Shown: positions 18,904-30,895 of the stretch, piece after piece | Layout: each line of letters starts with the position of its first letter | Numbering within the stretch: the first letter of the stretch is position 1 | Position numbers and translations under genes: made by a program | NCBI RefSeq assembly: GCF_030698145.1 | Contig: NZ_JAUYNW010000059.1 | Coordinates: 104,899-168,898, forward strand | DNA length: 64,000 bases | Source: Phenylobacterium sp. | GTDB lineage: Bacteria > Pseudomonadota > Alphaproteobacteria > Caulobacterales > Caulobacteraceae | Reading direction: 5' to 3' | The notes under the pieces: generated by a model | The model's database searches: none | The model's input: only the letters and a program-made list of their open reading frames with translations | Told to the model about the DNA's origin: nothing

Positions 18904-19314
18904 ATGACCGAATTCCGACGTGTGACCGACACCCTGTCCGTCAGCCCCCAGATCGGGCTGGAGGACCTCGCGACCGCCGCGGCGCAGGGGTTCAAGCTGG
19001 TGATCAACAACCGCCCCGACGGGGAGGATCCCGCCCAGCCGACGAGCGCCCAGGTCGAGGCCGCCGCCCGGGCCGCAGGCCTGGACTATGTGCACATCCC
19101 GGTGCGAGGGGGGCCGACCCCCGACCAGGTGGAGGCCAATCACGCCGCGGTGGAATCGGCCGGCGGCCCGGTGCTGGCCTTCTGCCGCTCAGGCACGCGG
19201 TCGATCGTCACCTGGTCGCTGGGCGAGTTCCACGCCGACGCCCGGACCCGCGACGAACTGGTCGAGCTGGGAAGCCAGGCCGGCTACGACCTGTCGGGCG
19301 CTTTCCCGCGCTAG
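18904..19314 (+). CDS. DUF442/TIGR01244-family sulfurtransferase or phosphatase-like protein
   Basis: A 136-residue cytoplasmic protein. It starts FRRVTDTLSVSPQIG, then LVINNRPDGED, and has the active loop FCRSGTRS with the nucleophilic cysteine, followed by TWSLGEFHADARTRDEL. This arrangement is that of the beta-lactamase-hydrolase-like (Blh N-terminal) family, related to rhodanese and dual-specificity phosphatases. In other bacteria such domains act with sulfide dioxygenase-like enzymes. A metallo-beta-lactamase-fold protein is encoded 213 bases downstream, consistent with such a pairing but not proof. Its stop shares the palindromic CTAG with the small gene on the other strand. Confidence 0.8.
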   Translation: MTEFRRVTDTLSVSPQIGLEDLATAAAQGFKLVINNRPDGEDPAQPTSAQVEAAARAAGLDYVHIPVRGGPTPDQVEANHAAVESAGGPVLAFCRSGTRSIVTWSLGEFHADARTRDELVELGSQAGYDLSGAFPR

Positions 19315-19466
19315 AGGCGGAGCTGGACGCCGGCCGTGCGCTTTTCGCCGGGCTCGGGCTCGCCGCGCGCCATGGCCAGGACCATATGCGCCGCAAGGAT
19401 ACACAACAGGGCGAAGGCCGCGCGCTGAAGCCGTTTTGAAACAAAGATCGCCGCGTCAGCCGCCAT
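19311..19466 (-). CDS. Small single-span membrane protein (hypothetical)
   Basis: A 51-residue open frame with a basic start (VSKRLQR), one hydrophobic segment (AAFALLCILAAHMVLAMA) and a charged tail. The ATG at 19466 has GGGGA six bases upstream. Composition, ribosome site and the exact CTAG stop overlap with the convergent gene suggest it is real, but I do not recognise a family. It is divergent from the metallo-hydrolase at 19527. Confidence 0.5.
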   Translation of the reverse strand: MAADAAIFVSKRLQRAAFALLCILAAHMVLAMARGEPEPGEKRTAGVQLRL

Positions 19467-19526
19467 GACATCCCCACTGGACGGGTTACAGGGATGTCGA
19501 GGCAAGACCGGCGCCGGAGCTGACCG

Positions 19527-20407
19527 ATGATCCCCTATGTTCGCGACATCAAATTCGACTACGGCGCCTGCGACCAGGTCTCGCCGCTGATCCGACGGGT
19601 GGTGGCCAACAATCCCGGCCCCTTCACCTTTCTCGGCACCGGCACCTATATCGTCGGCCGCGGCGAGGTGGCGGTGATCGATCCCGGCCCCGACCTGCCC
19701 GAGCACCTTGAGGCGATCCTGGCGGCGCTGGAACCCGGCGAGCGGGTCAGCCACATCCTGGTGACCCACCACCACTCCGACCACTCCCCCCTGGCCAGGC
19801 CGCTGCAGGAAAAGACCGGCGCGCCGATCTACGGCTGCGCGGTGGGCGCCCAGGCCGAGGAGTCGACCATCAAGACCGAGGCCGGCTCGGACTTCGGCTT
19901 CGCGCCCGACATCAGCCTCTGCGGCGGCGGGACGGTGCTGAAGGGGCCCGGCTGGACCCTGGAGGCGATCGCCACTCCAGGCCACACGTCGAACCACATC
20001 TGCTTCGCCCTGATCGAGGAGAACGCCCTGTTCTCCGGCGACCACATCATGGGCTGGTCGACCACGGTGATCACGCCGCCGGACGGCGACATGACCGACT
20101 ACATGGACAGCCTGGAGCTGGTGAAGGCGCGGGGGTTCTCGACGCTATGGCCCACCCACGGCCCGCCGGTCACCGAGGTGACGCCGTTCATCGAGGCCTA
20201 TATCGCCCACCGCCGGGCGCGAGAGGCCCAGGTGCTGGACGCCGTCGCCCAGGGCCATGGGCGGATCAAGGACATGGTGCCGGTGCTCTACGCCGCGGTG
20301 GACAAGCGCCTGTGGCCGGCGGCCTCGCGCTCGGTGCTGGGCCACATGATCGACCTGGTCCGCCGCGGCCTGGTGACCACCGACGGTGAGGCCGGGCTCG
20401 ACAGCGA

Positions 20408-20426
<19 letters not shown>
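19527..20426 (+). CDS. MBL-fold metallo-hydrolase (LACTB2-like)
   Basis: A 299-residue metallo-beta-lactamase-fold protein. The metal motif is LVTHHHSDHSP (HxHxDH), with further ligands in ATPGHTSNH, LFSGDHIMGW and the late PTHGPP histidine. A C-terminal winged-helix-like segment (ARSVLGHMIDLVRRGLVTT-like) follows, as in LACTB2-type proteins, which act on RNA or thioesters. The substrate is not evident. It follows the DUF442-type protein on the same strand. The 3' end overlaps the convergent acyl-CoA ligase gene by 19 bases. Confidence 0.85.
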
Positions 20427-22699
<2,273 letters not shown>

Positions 22700-22847
22700 A
22701 TGGTCTCCTCCCGACACCGGCCCCTCGGGCGCGGCGTTAAGCTAAAGATCGCCGTTAGATTTCGCAACGCGGCGCCCGTTTGACGCGAGGACGGTCTGGC
22801 GGGCCGCGCCGGGCCCTGGCATGCTGGGTCGCTCAGAGGAGGCGCCG

Positions 22848-23213
22848 ATGGCGACTGTCCGCTACCTGGTGAACGACGTGGCGGCCTCAGTGGCCTTCTA
22901 TGTCGACGGTCTCGGTTTCGAGGTGGTCCAGCAGTTCGGCCCGGCCATGGCCATCGTGAAACGCGACGACCTGACATTGTGGGTTGCGGGACCCCAGGCC
23001 TCGGCCGCTCGTCCCATGCCCGACGGACGGCGGCCCGAACCCGGCGGCTGGAACCGCTTCGTCCTGCCGGTGGACGACATCGAGGCCACCGTCGCGGCGC
23101 TCAAGGCCCACGGCGCGACCTTTCGCAACGAGATCGTTGTCGGGCCTGGCGGCCGCCAGATCCTCTGCGAAGATCCGTCCGGGAATGTGGTGGAGCTGTT
23201 CCAGCCGGCCTAG
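22848..23213 (+). CDS. VOC-family (glyoxalase/bleomycin resistance fold) protein
   Basis: A 121-residue protein with one full vicinal-oxygen-chelate module: VRYLVNDVAASVAFYVDGLGF at the start (YLVNDVAASVAFYVDGLG) and PGGRQILCEDPSGNVVELFQ at the end, the usual metal Glu being in VELF. The family includes glyoxalase I, dioxygenases and antibiotic-binding proteins; this one gives no clue to its ligand. The ATG at 22848 follows AGGAGG. It is divergent from the acyl-CoA ligase and its stop shares CTAG with the convergent DsbA-like gene. Confidence 0.85.
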   Translation: MATVRYLVNDVAASVAFYVDGLGFEVVQQFGPAMAIVKRDDLTLWVAGPQASAARPMPDGRRPEPGGWNRFVLPVDDIEATVAALKAHGATFRNEIVVGPGGRQILCEDPSGNVVELFQPA

Positions 23214-23893
23214 CGCGGCGGGCCGGCCTTGCGCGCGGCGGCGACGGCGCGGGCGAGATCGCGGTCGTCGAGACCGCCCTTCACCAGATAGGGCCCGACG
23301 AGATAGGCGGGCGTTCCTTCCACGCCCAGCGACCAGGCCTGGCCGGCCTGGCGGTTCAGCCGCGCCTCGATCTCGCCGGCGCGCGCGGCCTGGTCGGCCT
23401 GGAGCCTCGGCCAGTCGGCGCCGGCCTCGATGGCGATGTCTCGGATCCGCTCGGCGTCCAGCTTGGATCGACTGGCCATCAGGGCGCGGTGGACGTCGGC
23501 GTACTTGCCCTGGGCGTCGGCGGCCAGGGCGGCCCGCGCCGCCAGGACCGAGGCCTCGCCCAGGATCGGCCAGTCCTTGTAGACCACCCGGACCCGACCA
23601 TCATTGGCCGCGACCCGCTCCAGCGCCGCGTCGGTCCGTTTGCAGACCGGGCACTGGTAGTCGGTGAAGACCACCACGACGACGTCGGCGTCGTCGGGAC
23701 CGATCCTGGGTCCGCCGTCGTCCTTCAGCACGGCGGCGACCACCGGCGTCAGGGTCAGCGCGCGCCAGGGCGGCGGGCGGTTCTGCAGATAGAACGACAT
23801 CGCCGCGCCCAGCAGCAGGGCGATCGCCAGGGTCAGGCGCGGTCGCCGGGCGACGAGCGAAGGACGGGGGCCTGGCGGGGTCTCAAGAGCCAT
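23210..23893 (-). CDS. Membrane-anchored DsbA-like thiol oxidoreductase
   Basis: A 227-residue protein with one N-terminal hydrophobic segment (LTLAIALLLGAAMSFYLQ) and a thioredoxin-fold domain of the DsbA/BdbD type facing the periplasm. The active site is FTDYQCPVCKRTD (CPVC) and the cis-Pro loop is SLGVEGTPAYLVG. An alpha-helical insertion separates them, as usual. It likely introduces or shuffles disulfides in exported proteins. The ATG at 23893 has GGAAG just upstream. It is divergent from the flavoprotein at 23996. Confidence 0.87.
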   Translation of the reverse strand: MALETPPGPRPSLVARRPRLTLAIALLLGAAMSFYLQNRPPPWRALTLTPVVAAVLKDDGGPRIGPDDADVVVVVFTDYQCPVCKRTDAALERVAANDGRVRVVYKDWPILGEASVLAARAALAADAQGKYADVHRALMASRSKLDAERIRDIAIEAGADWPRLQADQAARAGEIEARLNRQAGQAWSLGVEGTPAYLVGPYLVKGGLDDRDLARAVAAARKAGPPR

Positions 23894-23995
23894 GGCTTCC
23901 GTTCGCCCGGACGGCGCGCGGGCGCAAGGCGTGATTGACTTCCCTCGCCGCTCGCTATCGAAACGGCCCTCGGAGCGCCGTGGAGAGACGAGACC

Positions 23996-25177
23996 TTGGA
24001 ATTCTTCGACGTCGTGGTGGTCGGGGCCGGCGCGGCGGGCATGATGTGCGCCATCGAGGCGGGCCGGCGCGGGCGCAAGGTGCTGGTCATCGACCACGCC
24101 GCGGCGGCCGGCGAGAAGATCCGCATCTCCGGCGGCGGGCGCTGCAACTTCACCAACATCAACGCCGGCCCGGCCAACTTCCTGTCGGCCAATCCGCACT
24201 TCGCCATCTCGGCCCTGCGCCGCTACACGGCCAAGGACTTCGTCTCCTGGGTGGAGCGCTCGGGCGTCGCCCATCACGAGAAGACCCTCGGCCAGCTGTT
24301 CTGCGACGGCTCGGCCAAGGAGATCATCGCCATGCTGCTGGACGCCATGCGGGACGCGGGTGTGACGCTGCGGCTGCGGACCGCCGTGGCGCAGGTCGAG
24401 CGGACCGAGGCGGGGTTCCAGCTCGTCACCGCCGACGGACGCAAGATCGCCTGCGAGGCCCTGGTGGTCGCCAGCGGCGGCAAGTCGATCCCCAAGATGG
24501 GCGCCACCGGATGGGGCTACGACATCGCCCGGCAGTTCGGGCTGGGGATCGTCGAGACGCGGCCGGCCCTGGTCCCGCTCACCTTCGAGATCGGCCTGCT
24601 CGAACGCCTCAAGCCCCTGGCCGGGGTGGCGGTCGACGCCGTCGCCGCCCACGGCAAGACCCGCTTCGCCGAGGCCATGCTGTTCACCCATCGCGGCCTG
24701 AGCGGCCCCGTCATCCTGCAGATCTCGTCCTTCTGGCGCGAGGGCGAGGAGGTGGTGATCGACATGGCGCCGGGCGTCGACATCGCCCAGACCCTGAAGG
24801 CGGCGCGCTCAGGGCGCGGCAAGCAGGCCGTGGTCACCGTGCTGGCCGAACACCTGCCGCGGCGCCTGGCTCAGCTGATCGCCGAGGAGGTCGGCGCCAC
24901 CGCCAATGTCGGCGACCTGTCGGACAAGGCCATCGGCCGGCTCGACGCGGCGGTGAACGCCTGGCGGGTGAAGCCGGTGGGCTCGGAAGGCTACCGGACC
25001 GCCGAGGTCACCCTGGGCGGGGTCGACACCCGCGACCTGGACTCCAAGACCCTGGCGGCGCGCGAGGTCCCCGGCCTCTACTTCATCGGCGAGGTGGTGG
25101 ACGTCACCGGCTGGCTGGGCGGCTACAATTTCCAGTGGGCCTGGTCGTCGGGATGGGTGGCTGGTCAGGCTGTTTAG
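23996..25177 (+). CDS. HI0933/BaiN-family FAD flavoprotein
   Basis: A 393-residue NAD(P)/FAD-dependent oxidoreductase of the HI0933 (YhiN) family. The FAD Rossmann motif is VVVVGAGAAGMMCAIEAGR, then EKIRISGGGRCNFTN (family signature), GGKSIPKMGATGWGYDIAR, LSGPVILQISSFW, and the C-terminal FIGEVVDVTGWLGGYNFQWA. The start is the TTG at 23996, since the Rossmann fold begins four residues later and GGAGAG lies upstream; no ATG fits. Physiological role is unclear; some relatives reduce bile-acid intermediates. It faces a second family member at 25318-26490 across a REP-like element. Confidence 0.9.
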   Translation: MEFFDVVVVGAGAAGMMCAIEAGRRGRKVLVIDHAAAAGEKIRISGGGRCNFTNINAGPANFLSANPHFAISALRRYTAKDFVSWVERSGVAHHEKTLGQLFCDGSAKEIIAMLLDAMRDAGVTLRLRTAVAQVERTEAGFQLVTADGRKIACEALVVASGGKSIPKMGATGWGYDIARQFGLGIVETRPALVPLTFEIGLLERLKPLAGVAVDAVAAHGKTRFAEAMLFTHRGLSGPVILQISSFWREGEEVVIDMAPGVDIAQTLKAARSGRGKQAVVTVLAEHLPRRLAQLIAEEVGATANVGDLSDKAIGRLDAAVNAWRVKPVGSEGYRTAEVTLGGVDTRDLDSKTLAAREVPGLYFIGEVVDVTGWLGGYNFQWAWSSGWVAGQAV

Positions 25178-25184
25178 GGTTCTT

Positions 25185-25317
25185 CAAATCCTCCCCTTCT
25201 GGGGGAGGGGGCGCGTCGCCCACTTCGGCGACGTGACGGAGGGGGCTCAAGCCCACAAACGAGAGTCAAAGTCCCCCTCAGTCAGCTTCGCTGGCAGTTC
25301 CCCCAGAGAGGGAGCAT
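25185..25317. repeat. Second paired inverted REP-like element between convergent genes
   Basis: Left unit: CCTCCCCTTCTGGGGGAGG, then GTCGCCCACTTCGGCGAC and GGAGGGGGCTCAAGCCCAC. Right unit, inverted: GTCCCCCTCAGTCAGCTTCG, AGTTCCCCCAGAGAGGGAGC. Layout and first hairpin match the element at 15481-15629, though the middle stem differs. It fills the space between two convergent flavoprotein genes. Confidence 0.7.
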
Positions 25318-26490
25318 CTAGGAAAGCCGCTTCAGCACGCCCTTGGCCGCGGCCACCCCGGTGGCGAAACAGGCCTGGAGCAGGTAGCCGCCGGTCGGCG
25401 CCTCCCAGTCCAGCATCTCGCCCGCCACGAAGACGCCCGGCCGTTCGCGCAGCATCAGGTCGGCGTCGAGCGAGGCGAACGTCACGCCGCCGGCCGTGGA
25501 GATGGCGCGGTCCAGGGGCTGGGGCGCGATCAACTGGACCGGGACGGACTTGATGCGGCGGGCGAGGCTCGCCGGCTCCTTCGGCACATGGCCCGCTTCG
25601 CGCAGCAGGCCGATCTCGGCGGCGTTCAGGCCCGCCTTGCGCAGGACGTTGGCCTGGGATTGGCCGAGACCGGAGGCCGCGAGCTTGGCTTGGAGACGTC
25701 CCGTGGAGACATCCGGCCGCAGGTCGATCTCCAGCTTGGCCGGGCCGGACGCCGCGATCGCCTCGCGCAGGGCCGACGACAGGGCGTAGACCCCGCCGCC
25801 CTCGATCCCGCTCGCCGTCAGCATGATCTCGCCGCGCACCGTGCGGCCGCCGAAGCCGAGCGCCAGGGCCTTGAGCGGCGTCCCGGCGAAACGGTCGCGG
25901 AACACCTCGCTCCAGGCGACCTGGAAACCGCAATTGGCCGGCGCGAGCGGCGCGACCTGCGGCAGCAGCGCCGTCCAGGCGCCGTCCGAGCCGAGCTTGG
26001 GCCAGCTCGCCCCGCCGAGCGCCAGGATCGTCGCCTTCGCGCGGACGGTCTCGCCGCTCTTGAAGGTCAGGTCGCCGTCCACGTTCCAGCCCGTCCATTC
26101 CTGGCGCAGGCGGAACTCGACCCCCCGCCCCGCCAGCCGCGCCAGCCAGGCGCGCAAAAGCGGCGAGGCCTTGAGGGCCTTTGGAAACACCCGGCCGCTG
26201 GAGCCGATGAAGGTCTCCTGGCCCAGGCCCTCGGCCCAGACGATCAGGTCGATGGGCGAAAAGGCTTCGATCCAGGGCGCCAGCGTCTCCGACCGCGATC
26301 CGTAACGCCCGATGAAGGCGTCCAGGTCTTCAGAGTGGGTGAGGTTCAGGCCGCCGCGTCCGGCCATCAGGAACTTGCGCCCCAGGCTCGGCATGCGGTC
26401 GTAGACCGTGACCGACCGGCCGGCCGCGCTGAGCACCTCCGCCGCCATCAGGCCCGCGGGTCCGCCGCCAACGATCGCGACGTCGCTCAT
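25318..26490 (-). CDS. TIGR03862-type flavoprotein (HI0933 superfamily)
   Basis: A 390-residue FAD protein related to but distinct from the one at 23996. It has VAIVGGGPAGLMAAEVLSAAG at the N-terminus (VAIVGGGPAGLMAAEVL), GRKFLMAGRGGLNLTHSED, SSGRVFPKALKASPLLRAWL, ALGGASWPKLGSDGAW, and at the end GEMLDWEAPTGGYLLQACFA. The GRGGLNLTHSE form in place of GGGRCNFTN marks the TIGR03862 branch. The ATG at 26490 overlaps the stop of the upstream APH-kinase gene by 4 bases, so it is the last gene of the pdxH operon. Role unknown. Confidence 0.88.
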   Translation of the reverse strand: MSDVAIVGGGPAGLMAAEVLSAAGRSVTVYDRMPSLGRKFLMAGRGGLNLTHSEDLDAFIGRYGSRSETLAPWIEAFSPIDLIVWAEGLGQETFIGSSGRVFPKALKASPLLRAWLARLAGRGVEFRLRQEWTGWNVDGDLTFKSGETVRAKATILALGGASWPKLGSDGAWTALLPQVAPLAPANCGFQVAWSEVFRDRFAGTPLKALALGFGGRTVRGEIMLTASGIEGGGVYALSSALREAIAASGPAKLEIDLRPDVSTGRLQAKLAASGLGQSQANVLRKAGLNAAEIGLLREAGHVPKEPASLARRIKSVPVQLIAPQPLDRAISTAGGVTFASLDADLMLRERPGVFVAGEMLDWEAPTGGYLLQACFATGVAAAKGVLKRLS

Positions 26491-27980
26491 GGGCTCGCAT
26501 AGGTCGCCGACCATGCCTCCGCGGCGTCCTGGGCGGGGCCGGAGGCGTCGACCCTCACCCAGCCGATCTCGCCGACATCACGGTCGAGCTGCATCTGCAG
26601 GGTGGCGACCGTGGCGTCCGAGGCGTCGCTCTCGCGGCCCTCGATGCGCGCGGCCAGCTCCTCGGCCGAGGCTTCCAGCCAGACCCCGTGGAAGGGCACG
26701 CCGTCCAGGATGGCGATCTCCTCGGCCCGGGCGCGCAGTTCGGGGGCGATGAAGGTGGCGTCCACCACCACGGCGCGGCCGGCGGCCAGCAGGCGCCGCG
26801 CCTCAGCGAACAGGGTGTCGTAGACCTCGGCGTAGAAGGCGGGCGAATAGACGCTGGCCGGCATGCGGGCGTCCGGCGCCACCTTCAGCAGCCGCTTGCG
26901 GATCTCGTCGGTGCGCAGCACCACCGCGCCTGGCGAGGCGCCCAGGCCCGGCGCGATCAGCCGGGCGAAGGTCGACTTGCCCGAGCCCGACAGCCCGCCC
27001 ACCGCCGTCAGCCTGGGCGGCGGCGGCGAGAGGTGGGCGAGCGCCGCGTCGAGATAGGCGATGGCCGCAGCGTCGTCGCCGCTGTGGGCCTGGACGTGGG
27101 CGCGCACCCCAGCGCGGACCGCCAGCATCAGCGGCAGGGTCGCCAGCCCGTCCAGGATCTCGGGGCCGAAGTGGCGGCCCGCCTCGTCCAGATAGGCCGA
27201 CAGCACCCGCACCGCGGCGTCGCGGCGGCGGCGGAAGTCGAGGTCCATCAGCAGGAAGGCGAGGTCGTACTGGATGTCGATGTCCGACAGCACGTCGTTG
27301 AACTCGATGCAGTCGAAGAGGACTGGATGGCCGCCCTCCAGCAGGATGTTCCCCAGGTGCAGGTCAGCGTGGCAGTGGCGGGCCAGGCCAGCCGCGCGGC
27401 GCGCGTCCAGCAGGGCCTCGCGGCGGAAATACTCGGCGTCGGTGGCGGCGACCACCGCCTCGACCCGCACCTCGCCCAGGCGACCGGTCATCTCGCGCAG
27501 CAGCTTGGCGTTGGAATCGATGGTGTATTTCAGCGCCTTGCCGCCTCCGCCCTGGGGCCGGATCGTGGCGGCGGCATGGGCGCCGGCCACCACGCGGCCG
27601 AGCGCGTCGGCGAGCTGGCCGGTGACCGCCCAGGGCTGGGCCGACAGCACGGCGTCCTCGTCGAAGCGGCGCATCTCCAGCACATGCTCGACCACCGGGC
27701 CCGGGCCGTCCAACTCCAGCCCGCCGCTGTCGGCGCGGGTGACCTTGCGCACGGCGCGGTAGATGTCGGACGAGGCGGCGCGGTTGAAGCGGAGCTCGCG
27801 CTCCAGGGCCCAGAGCCGCAGCTCCAGGCTGGAATAGTCCAGGTAGCCGAGATCGACCCGGCGCTTGACCTTGTAGGCGGTCTCGCCGGCCAGGAAGACC
27901 CGGGCGCAGGCGGTCTCGATGCCCTTATCGGCGGCCTCGCCGAACCAGGCGGCGACCTCGGCTTCTTCCAGGTCGTTCAT
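26487..27980 (-). CDS. Aminoglycoside-phosphotransferase-like plus P-loop kinase fusion
   Basis: A 497-residue two-domain protein. Residues 1-330 resemble a kinase-fold APH domain, with [16 protein letters not shown] (catalytic Asp loop) and [17 protein letters not shown] (metal-binding Asp). Residues about 335-497 are a P-loop kinase related to gluconate/zeta-toxin types: [33 protein letters not shown] and [13 protein letters not shown]. Known as a conserved fusion in proteobacteria without a firm function. It starts with an ATG overlapping the pdxH stop (ATGA) and its own stop overlaps the next gene, so pdxH, this gene and the flavoprotein are translationally coupled. Confidence 0.85.
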   Translation of the reverse strand: MNDLEEAEVAAWFGEAADKGIETACARVFLAGETAYKVKRRVDLGYLDYSSLELRLWALERELRFNRAASSDIYRAVRKVTRADSGGLELDGPGPVVEHVLEMRRFDEDAVLSAQPWAVTGQLADALGRVVAGAHAAATIRPQGGGGKALKYTIDSNAKLLREMTGRLGEVRVEAVVAATDAEYFRREALLDARRAAGLARHCHADLHLGNILLEGGHPVLFDCIEFNDVLSDIDIQYDLAFLLMDLDFRRRRDAAVRVLSAYLDEAGRHFGPEILDGLATLPLMLAVRAGVRAHVQAHSGDDAAAIAYLDAALAHLSPPPPRLTAVGGLSGSGKSTFARLIAPGLGASPGAVVLRTDEIRKRLLKVAPDARMPASVYSPAFYAEVYDTLFAEARRLLAAGRAVVVDATFIAPELRARAEEIAILDGVPFHGVWLEASAEELAARIEGRESDASDATVATLQMQLDRDVGEIGWVRVDASGPAQDAAEAWSATYASP

Positions 27981-28639
27981 GGGTAGAGCCGTTGGGTGGT
28001 CCAGCCCTCGCCGGACCGCACGAACACCAGGCGCTCATGCAGACGGAACGGGCGGTCGCGCCAGAACTCGATGGCGTCGGGGCGGACCCGCCAGCCCGAC
28101 CAATGCGGCGGCCGGGTGACCTTGCCCAGGCCGAACTTCAGGCCGATCTCGGCGATCCGCTTTTCCAGGGCCAGGCGGTTGGGCAGGACCTGCGACTGGT
28201 CCGAGGCCCAGGCGCCGATCTGGGCCGGACGGGCGCGGGTGGCGAAATAGGCGTCAGCCTCTTCCGGCGTCACCGGCGTCACGGTCCCGCGCAGGCGCAC
28301 CTGGCGGCGCAGGGACTTCCAGTGGAACAGTAGGGCCGCCTTGGGATTGGCCGCGAGCTGGCGGCCCTTGGCGCTGCCGAGATTGGAATAGAAGACGAAG
28401 CCGTCGGGGCCGGCGTCCTTCAGCAGCACCATGCGTAGGTCGGGCATGCCCGCCTCATCGACGGTGGCCAGGGCCATGCCGTTGGCGTCGTTGGGCTCCT
28501 TGGCCACGGCCTCCTTCATCCACTCGGCGAAGAGGGCGAAGGGGTCCTGGGCGCTGAGCAGCGGCGGCGGTTCGGCGTTCGTCACCTGACGGACGTAGTC
28601 GTCCTCGCTGGGGGAGGCGGGAATGTCGGCTTTGCTCAT
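27977..28639 (-). CDS. pdxH: Pyridoxamine 5'-phosphate oxidase
   Basis: A 220-residue FMN enzyme that oxidises pyridoxine/pyridoxamine 5'-phosphate to pyridoxal 5'-phosphate, the last step of vitamin B6 synthesis and salvage. The sequence has [84 protein letters not shown] and the terminal RLYP, all standard PdxH motifs. The ATG at 28639 gives the expected length. It is the first gene of a coupled three-gene operon and is divergent from a DnaJ-like gene. Confidence 0.96.
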   Translation of the reverse strand: MSKADIPASPSEDDYVRQVTNAEPPPLLSAQDPFALFAEWMKEAVAKEPNDANGMALATVDEAGMPDLRMVLLKDAGPDGFVFYSNLGSAKGRQLAANPKAALLFHWKSLRRQVRLRGTVTPVTPEEADAYFATRARPAQIGAWASDQSQVLPNRLALEKRIAEIGLKFGLGKVTRPPHWSGWRVRPDAIEFWRDRPFRLHERLVFVRSGEGWTTQRLYP

Positions 28640-28717
28640 GGCCGCGATATAGCGCGCGGCAGGGATCGCGTCAGCGTTTAACGCCGCATTGACCCGACGC
28701 GGGCGAGACTCTGGGCG

Positions 28718-29431
28718 ATGGCCGGCCCCAATACCTCCATGATGAGCCTGAAACGCGCCCGCGAGGTGCTGGACGCGACCGCCCAGGCGACGCCCGCCGA
28801 GCTGCGACGCGCCTTCCGCGAGGCCGCCAAGCTGGCCCACCCCGATCGCAAGGGCGGCGACGCCGCCCGCTTCCGCGAGGTGGTCGAGGCCTATCACCTG
28901 CTGCACGACGCCAGACCCGCCGACCGCATCGTCCAGCCGCCGGCCACGGTGGCGCGTCCCGCCCGCGCCTCGGAGGGCAAGATCCTGCCCGTCCCGCCGC
29001 TGCTGGCCATGACCGGCGGGCCGATGGAGCACCTCTCGACCGACGGACGGCGCATCAAGCTCAACCTGCCGCCCGGACTGCGCGCCGGCGACAAGGTCCG
29101 CGCCGGGGAGGCCGAGTTCGAGGTCGCCCTGCGCGGCGACGGCCAGATGCTGGTGCGTGGCGACGACCTGTGGATCACCGTGCCGCTGGATCCGCGCCTG
29201 CTGGCCGAGGGCGGCCGCATCGCGCTCGAGACCCCGCTGGGCCGCCGGGTGGTCTGGATCACCAGGAAGGCCGGCGAGCGCGGCCTGGTGCGCCTGGTCG
29301 GCCAGGGCCTGCCCGCCCGCGGACGCCACCGCCAGGGCCACCTGTTCCTGCGCCTGACCCTGCAGACCCGGAAGACGGACACTGCAGCGCAGACACTGCG
29401 GCAACGGTTCGCCGCGGCCTGGGCCGCCTAG
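28718..29431 (+). CDS. DnaJ-domain (J-protein) co-chaperone-like protein
   Basis: A 237-residue protein. Its N-terminal J domain (residues about 10-70) has [20 protein letters not shown] with the HPD tripeptide that stimulates DnaK. The rest resembles the C-terminal substrate-binding domain of DnaJ/CbpA ([36 protein letters not shown]), without the zinc-finger region. It is probably a class II-like J protein. It is divergent from pdxH with 78 bases between starts. An MAGP start and a nearby MMSL are both possible. Confidence 0.85.
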   Translation: MAGPNTSMMSLKRAREVLDATAQATPAELRRAFREAAKLAHPDRKGGDAARFREVVEAYHLLHDARPADRIVQPPATVARPARASEGKILPVPPLLAMTGGPMEHLSTDGRRIKLNLPPGLRAGDKVRAGEAEFEVALRGDGQMLVRGDDLWITVPLDPRLLAEGGRIALETPLGRRVVWITRKAGERGLVRLVGQGLPARGRHRQGHLFLRLTLQTRKTDTAAQTLRQRFAAAWAA

Positions 29432-29718
29432 GTAGGCTCAGGCTTGGCCTTGCGGCGGGCGGTCTGGAACTCGACTGGCTTATGGTGGACCCCGCCCACC
29501 ATGGGTCTGGACTGGCGCGCGTACTGATGGAGGCGGGTCTCGATTGGCTGGGGCGCGACCGGCCAATCTGGCTGAACGTGATCCGGCGCAATTGGCGGGC
29601 CATCGCCTTCTACGAGCGTTTCGCCTTCCGGATCGACGCGGGGGCCGTAACGGCGCACGCCGTCCCACACTGGATCATGCGGCGCAGCGGCTTTCCCGCG
29701 TGGTCAAAAACCGGCTAA
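29432..29718 (+). pseudogene. Remnant of a GNAT acetyltransferase (C-terminal half)
   Basis: The frame after the J-protein stop encodes the second half of a GNAT fold: LELDWLMVDPAHHGSGLARV corresponds to motif A (acetyl-CoA pyrophosphate loop), then WLNVIRRNWRAIAFYERFAF, and a final strand. About 60 N-terminal residues expected for a 150-residue GNAT are absent, as their place is taken by the J-protein gene in another frame. A 78-residue product could start at the ATG at 29482, inside the core, so it is unlikely to be active. It lies 10 bases before aroC. Confidence 0.6.
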
Positions 29719-29728
29719 AAGCGCGGCC

Positions 29729-30862
29729 ATGTCGCACAACAGCTTCGGCCACCTGTTCAGAGTCACCACCTGGGGCGAGAGCCACGGGCCGGCCCTGGGC
29801 TGCGTGGTCGACGGCTGCCCGCCCGGCATCCCCCTGACCGCCGAGGACGTGCAGGTCTGGCTGGACCAGCGCCGGCCCGGCCAGGGCAAGTTCGTCACCC
29901 AGCGCCAGGAGCCGGACGCGGTGAAGATCCTGTCCGGTGTCTTTCAGGACGAGAAGACCACCAAGGAATTTGGGGGCCAGGTCACCACCGGCACGCCGAT
30001 CTCCATGGTCATCGAGAATGTCGACCAGCGCAGCCGCGATTATGGCGAGATCGCCACCCAGTTCCGGCCGGGCCACGCCGACTACACCTATTTCGCCAAA
30101 TACGGCGTGCGTGACTATCGCGGCGGCGGCCGGGCCTCGGCACGCGAGACGGCGGCGCGCGTGGCGGCCGGGGCGGTGGCGCGCAAGATCCTGGCCGGCG
30201 TCGTCATCCGCGGCGCGGTGGTCCAGATCGGCCCGCACGCCGTCGACCGCGAGCGCTTCGACTGGGACCAACGCACGCAGAACCCCTTCTGGTGTCCGGA
30301 TGCGGCCATGGTCCCCATCTGGGAAGAGCACCTGGAGACCGTGCGCAAGGCCGGATCCTCCACCGGCGCCATCGTCGAGGTCGAGGCGCTGGGCGTGCCT
30401 GCCGGCTGGGGCGCGCCGGTCTATGGCAAGCTGGACGCCGAGCTGGCCGGAGCCCTGATGTCGATCAATGCGTCCAAGGGCGTGGAGATCGGCGCGGGCT
30501 TCGCCTCGGCCGCCTTCTCCGGCGAGGAGAACGCCGACGAGATGCGCATGGGCAACGACGGCCCTCTGTTCCTGTCCAACAGCGCCGGCGGCATCCTCGG
30601 CGGCATATCCAGCGGCCAGCCGGTGGTGGCGCGGGTGGCGTTCAAGCCCACCTCCTCCATCCTCAGCCTGCGTCGCTCGATCGACGAGACGGGCCAGGAG
30701 ATCGACCTGCGCACGAAGGGCCGCCACGATCCCTGCGTGGGTCTGCGCGCGGTCCCGGTGGTGGAGGCCATGACCGCCTGCGTGCTGGCCGACGCCTTCC
30801 TGCGCCATCGCGCGCAGACCGGCGGCGGCGCGTTCTCGCCGGGCGATCCCAAGCGCAGATAG
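29729..30862 (+). CDS. aroC: Chorismate synthase
   Basis: A 377-residue enzyme converting 5-enolpyruvylshikimate 3-phosphate to chorismate with reduced FMN, the last common step to aromatic amino acids. The family signatures are all present: [96 protein letters not shown] and [17 protein letters not shown]. Full length. The start ATG at 29729 lies 10 bases beyond a GNAT remnant. Confidence 0.97.
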   Translation: MSHNSFGHLFRVTTWGESHGPALGCVVDGCPPGIPLTAEDVQVWLDQRRPGQGKFVTQRQEPDAVKILSGVFQDEKTTKEFGGQVTTGTPISMVIENVDQRSRDYGEIATQFRPGHADYTYFAKYGVRDYRGGGRASARETAARVAAGAVARKILAGVVIRGAVVQIGPHAVDRERFDWDQRTQNPFWCPDAAMVPIWEEHLETVRKAGSSTGAIVEVEALGVPAGWGAPVYGKLDAELAGALMSINASKGVEIGAGFASAAFSGEENADEMRMGNDGPLFLSNSAGGILGGISSGQPVVARVAFKPTSSILSLRRSIDETGQEIDLRTKGRHDPCVGLRAVPVVEAMTACVLADAFLRHRAQTGGGAFSPGDPKRR

Positions 30863-30895
30863 GTCATCCTGGCCAAGGAATCCGGTGGCGCCGGC

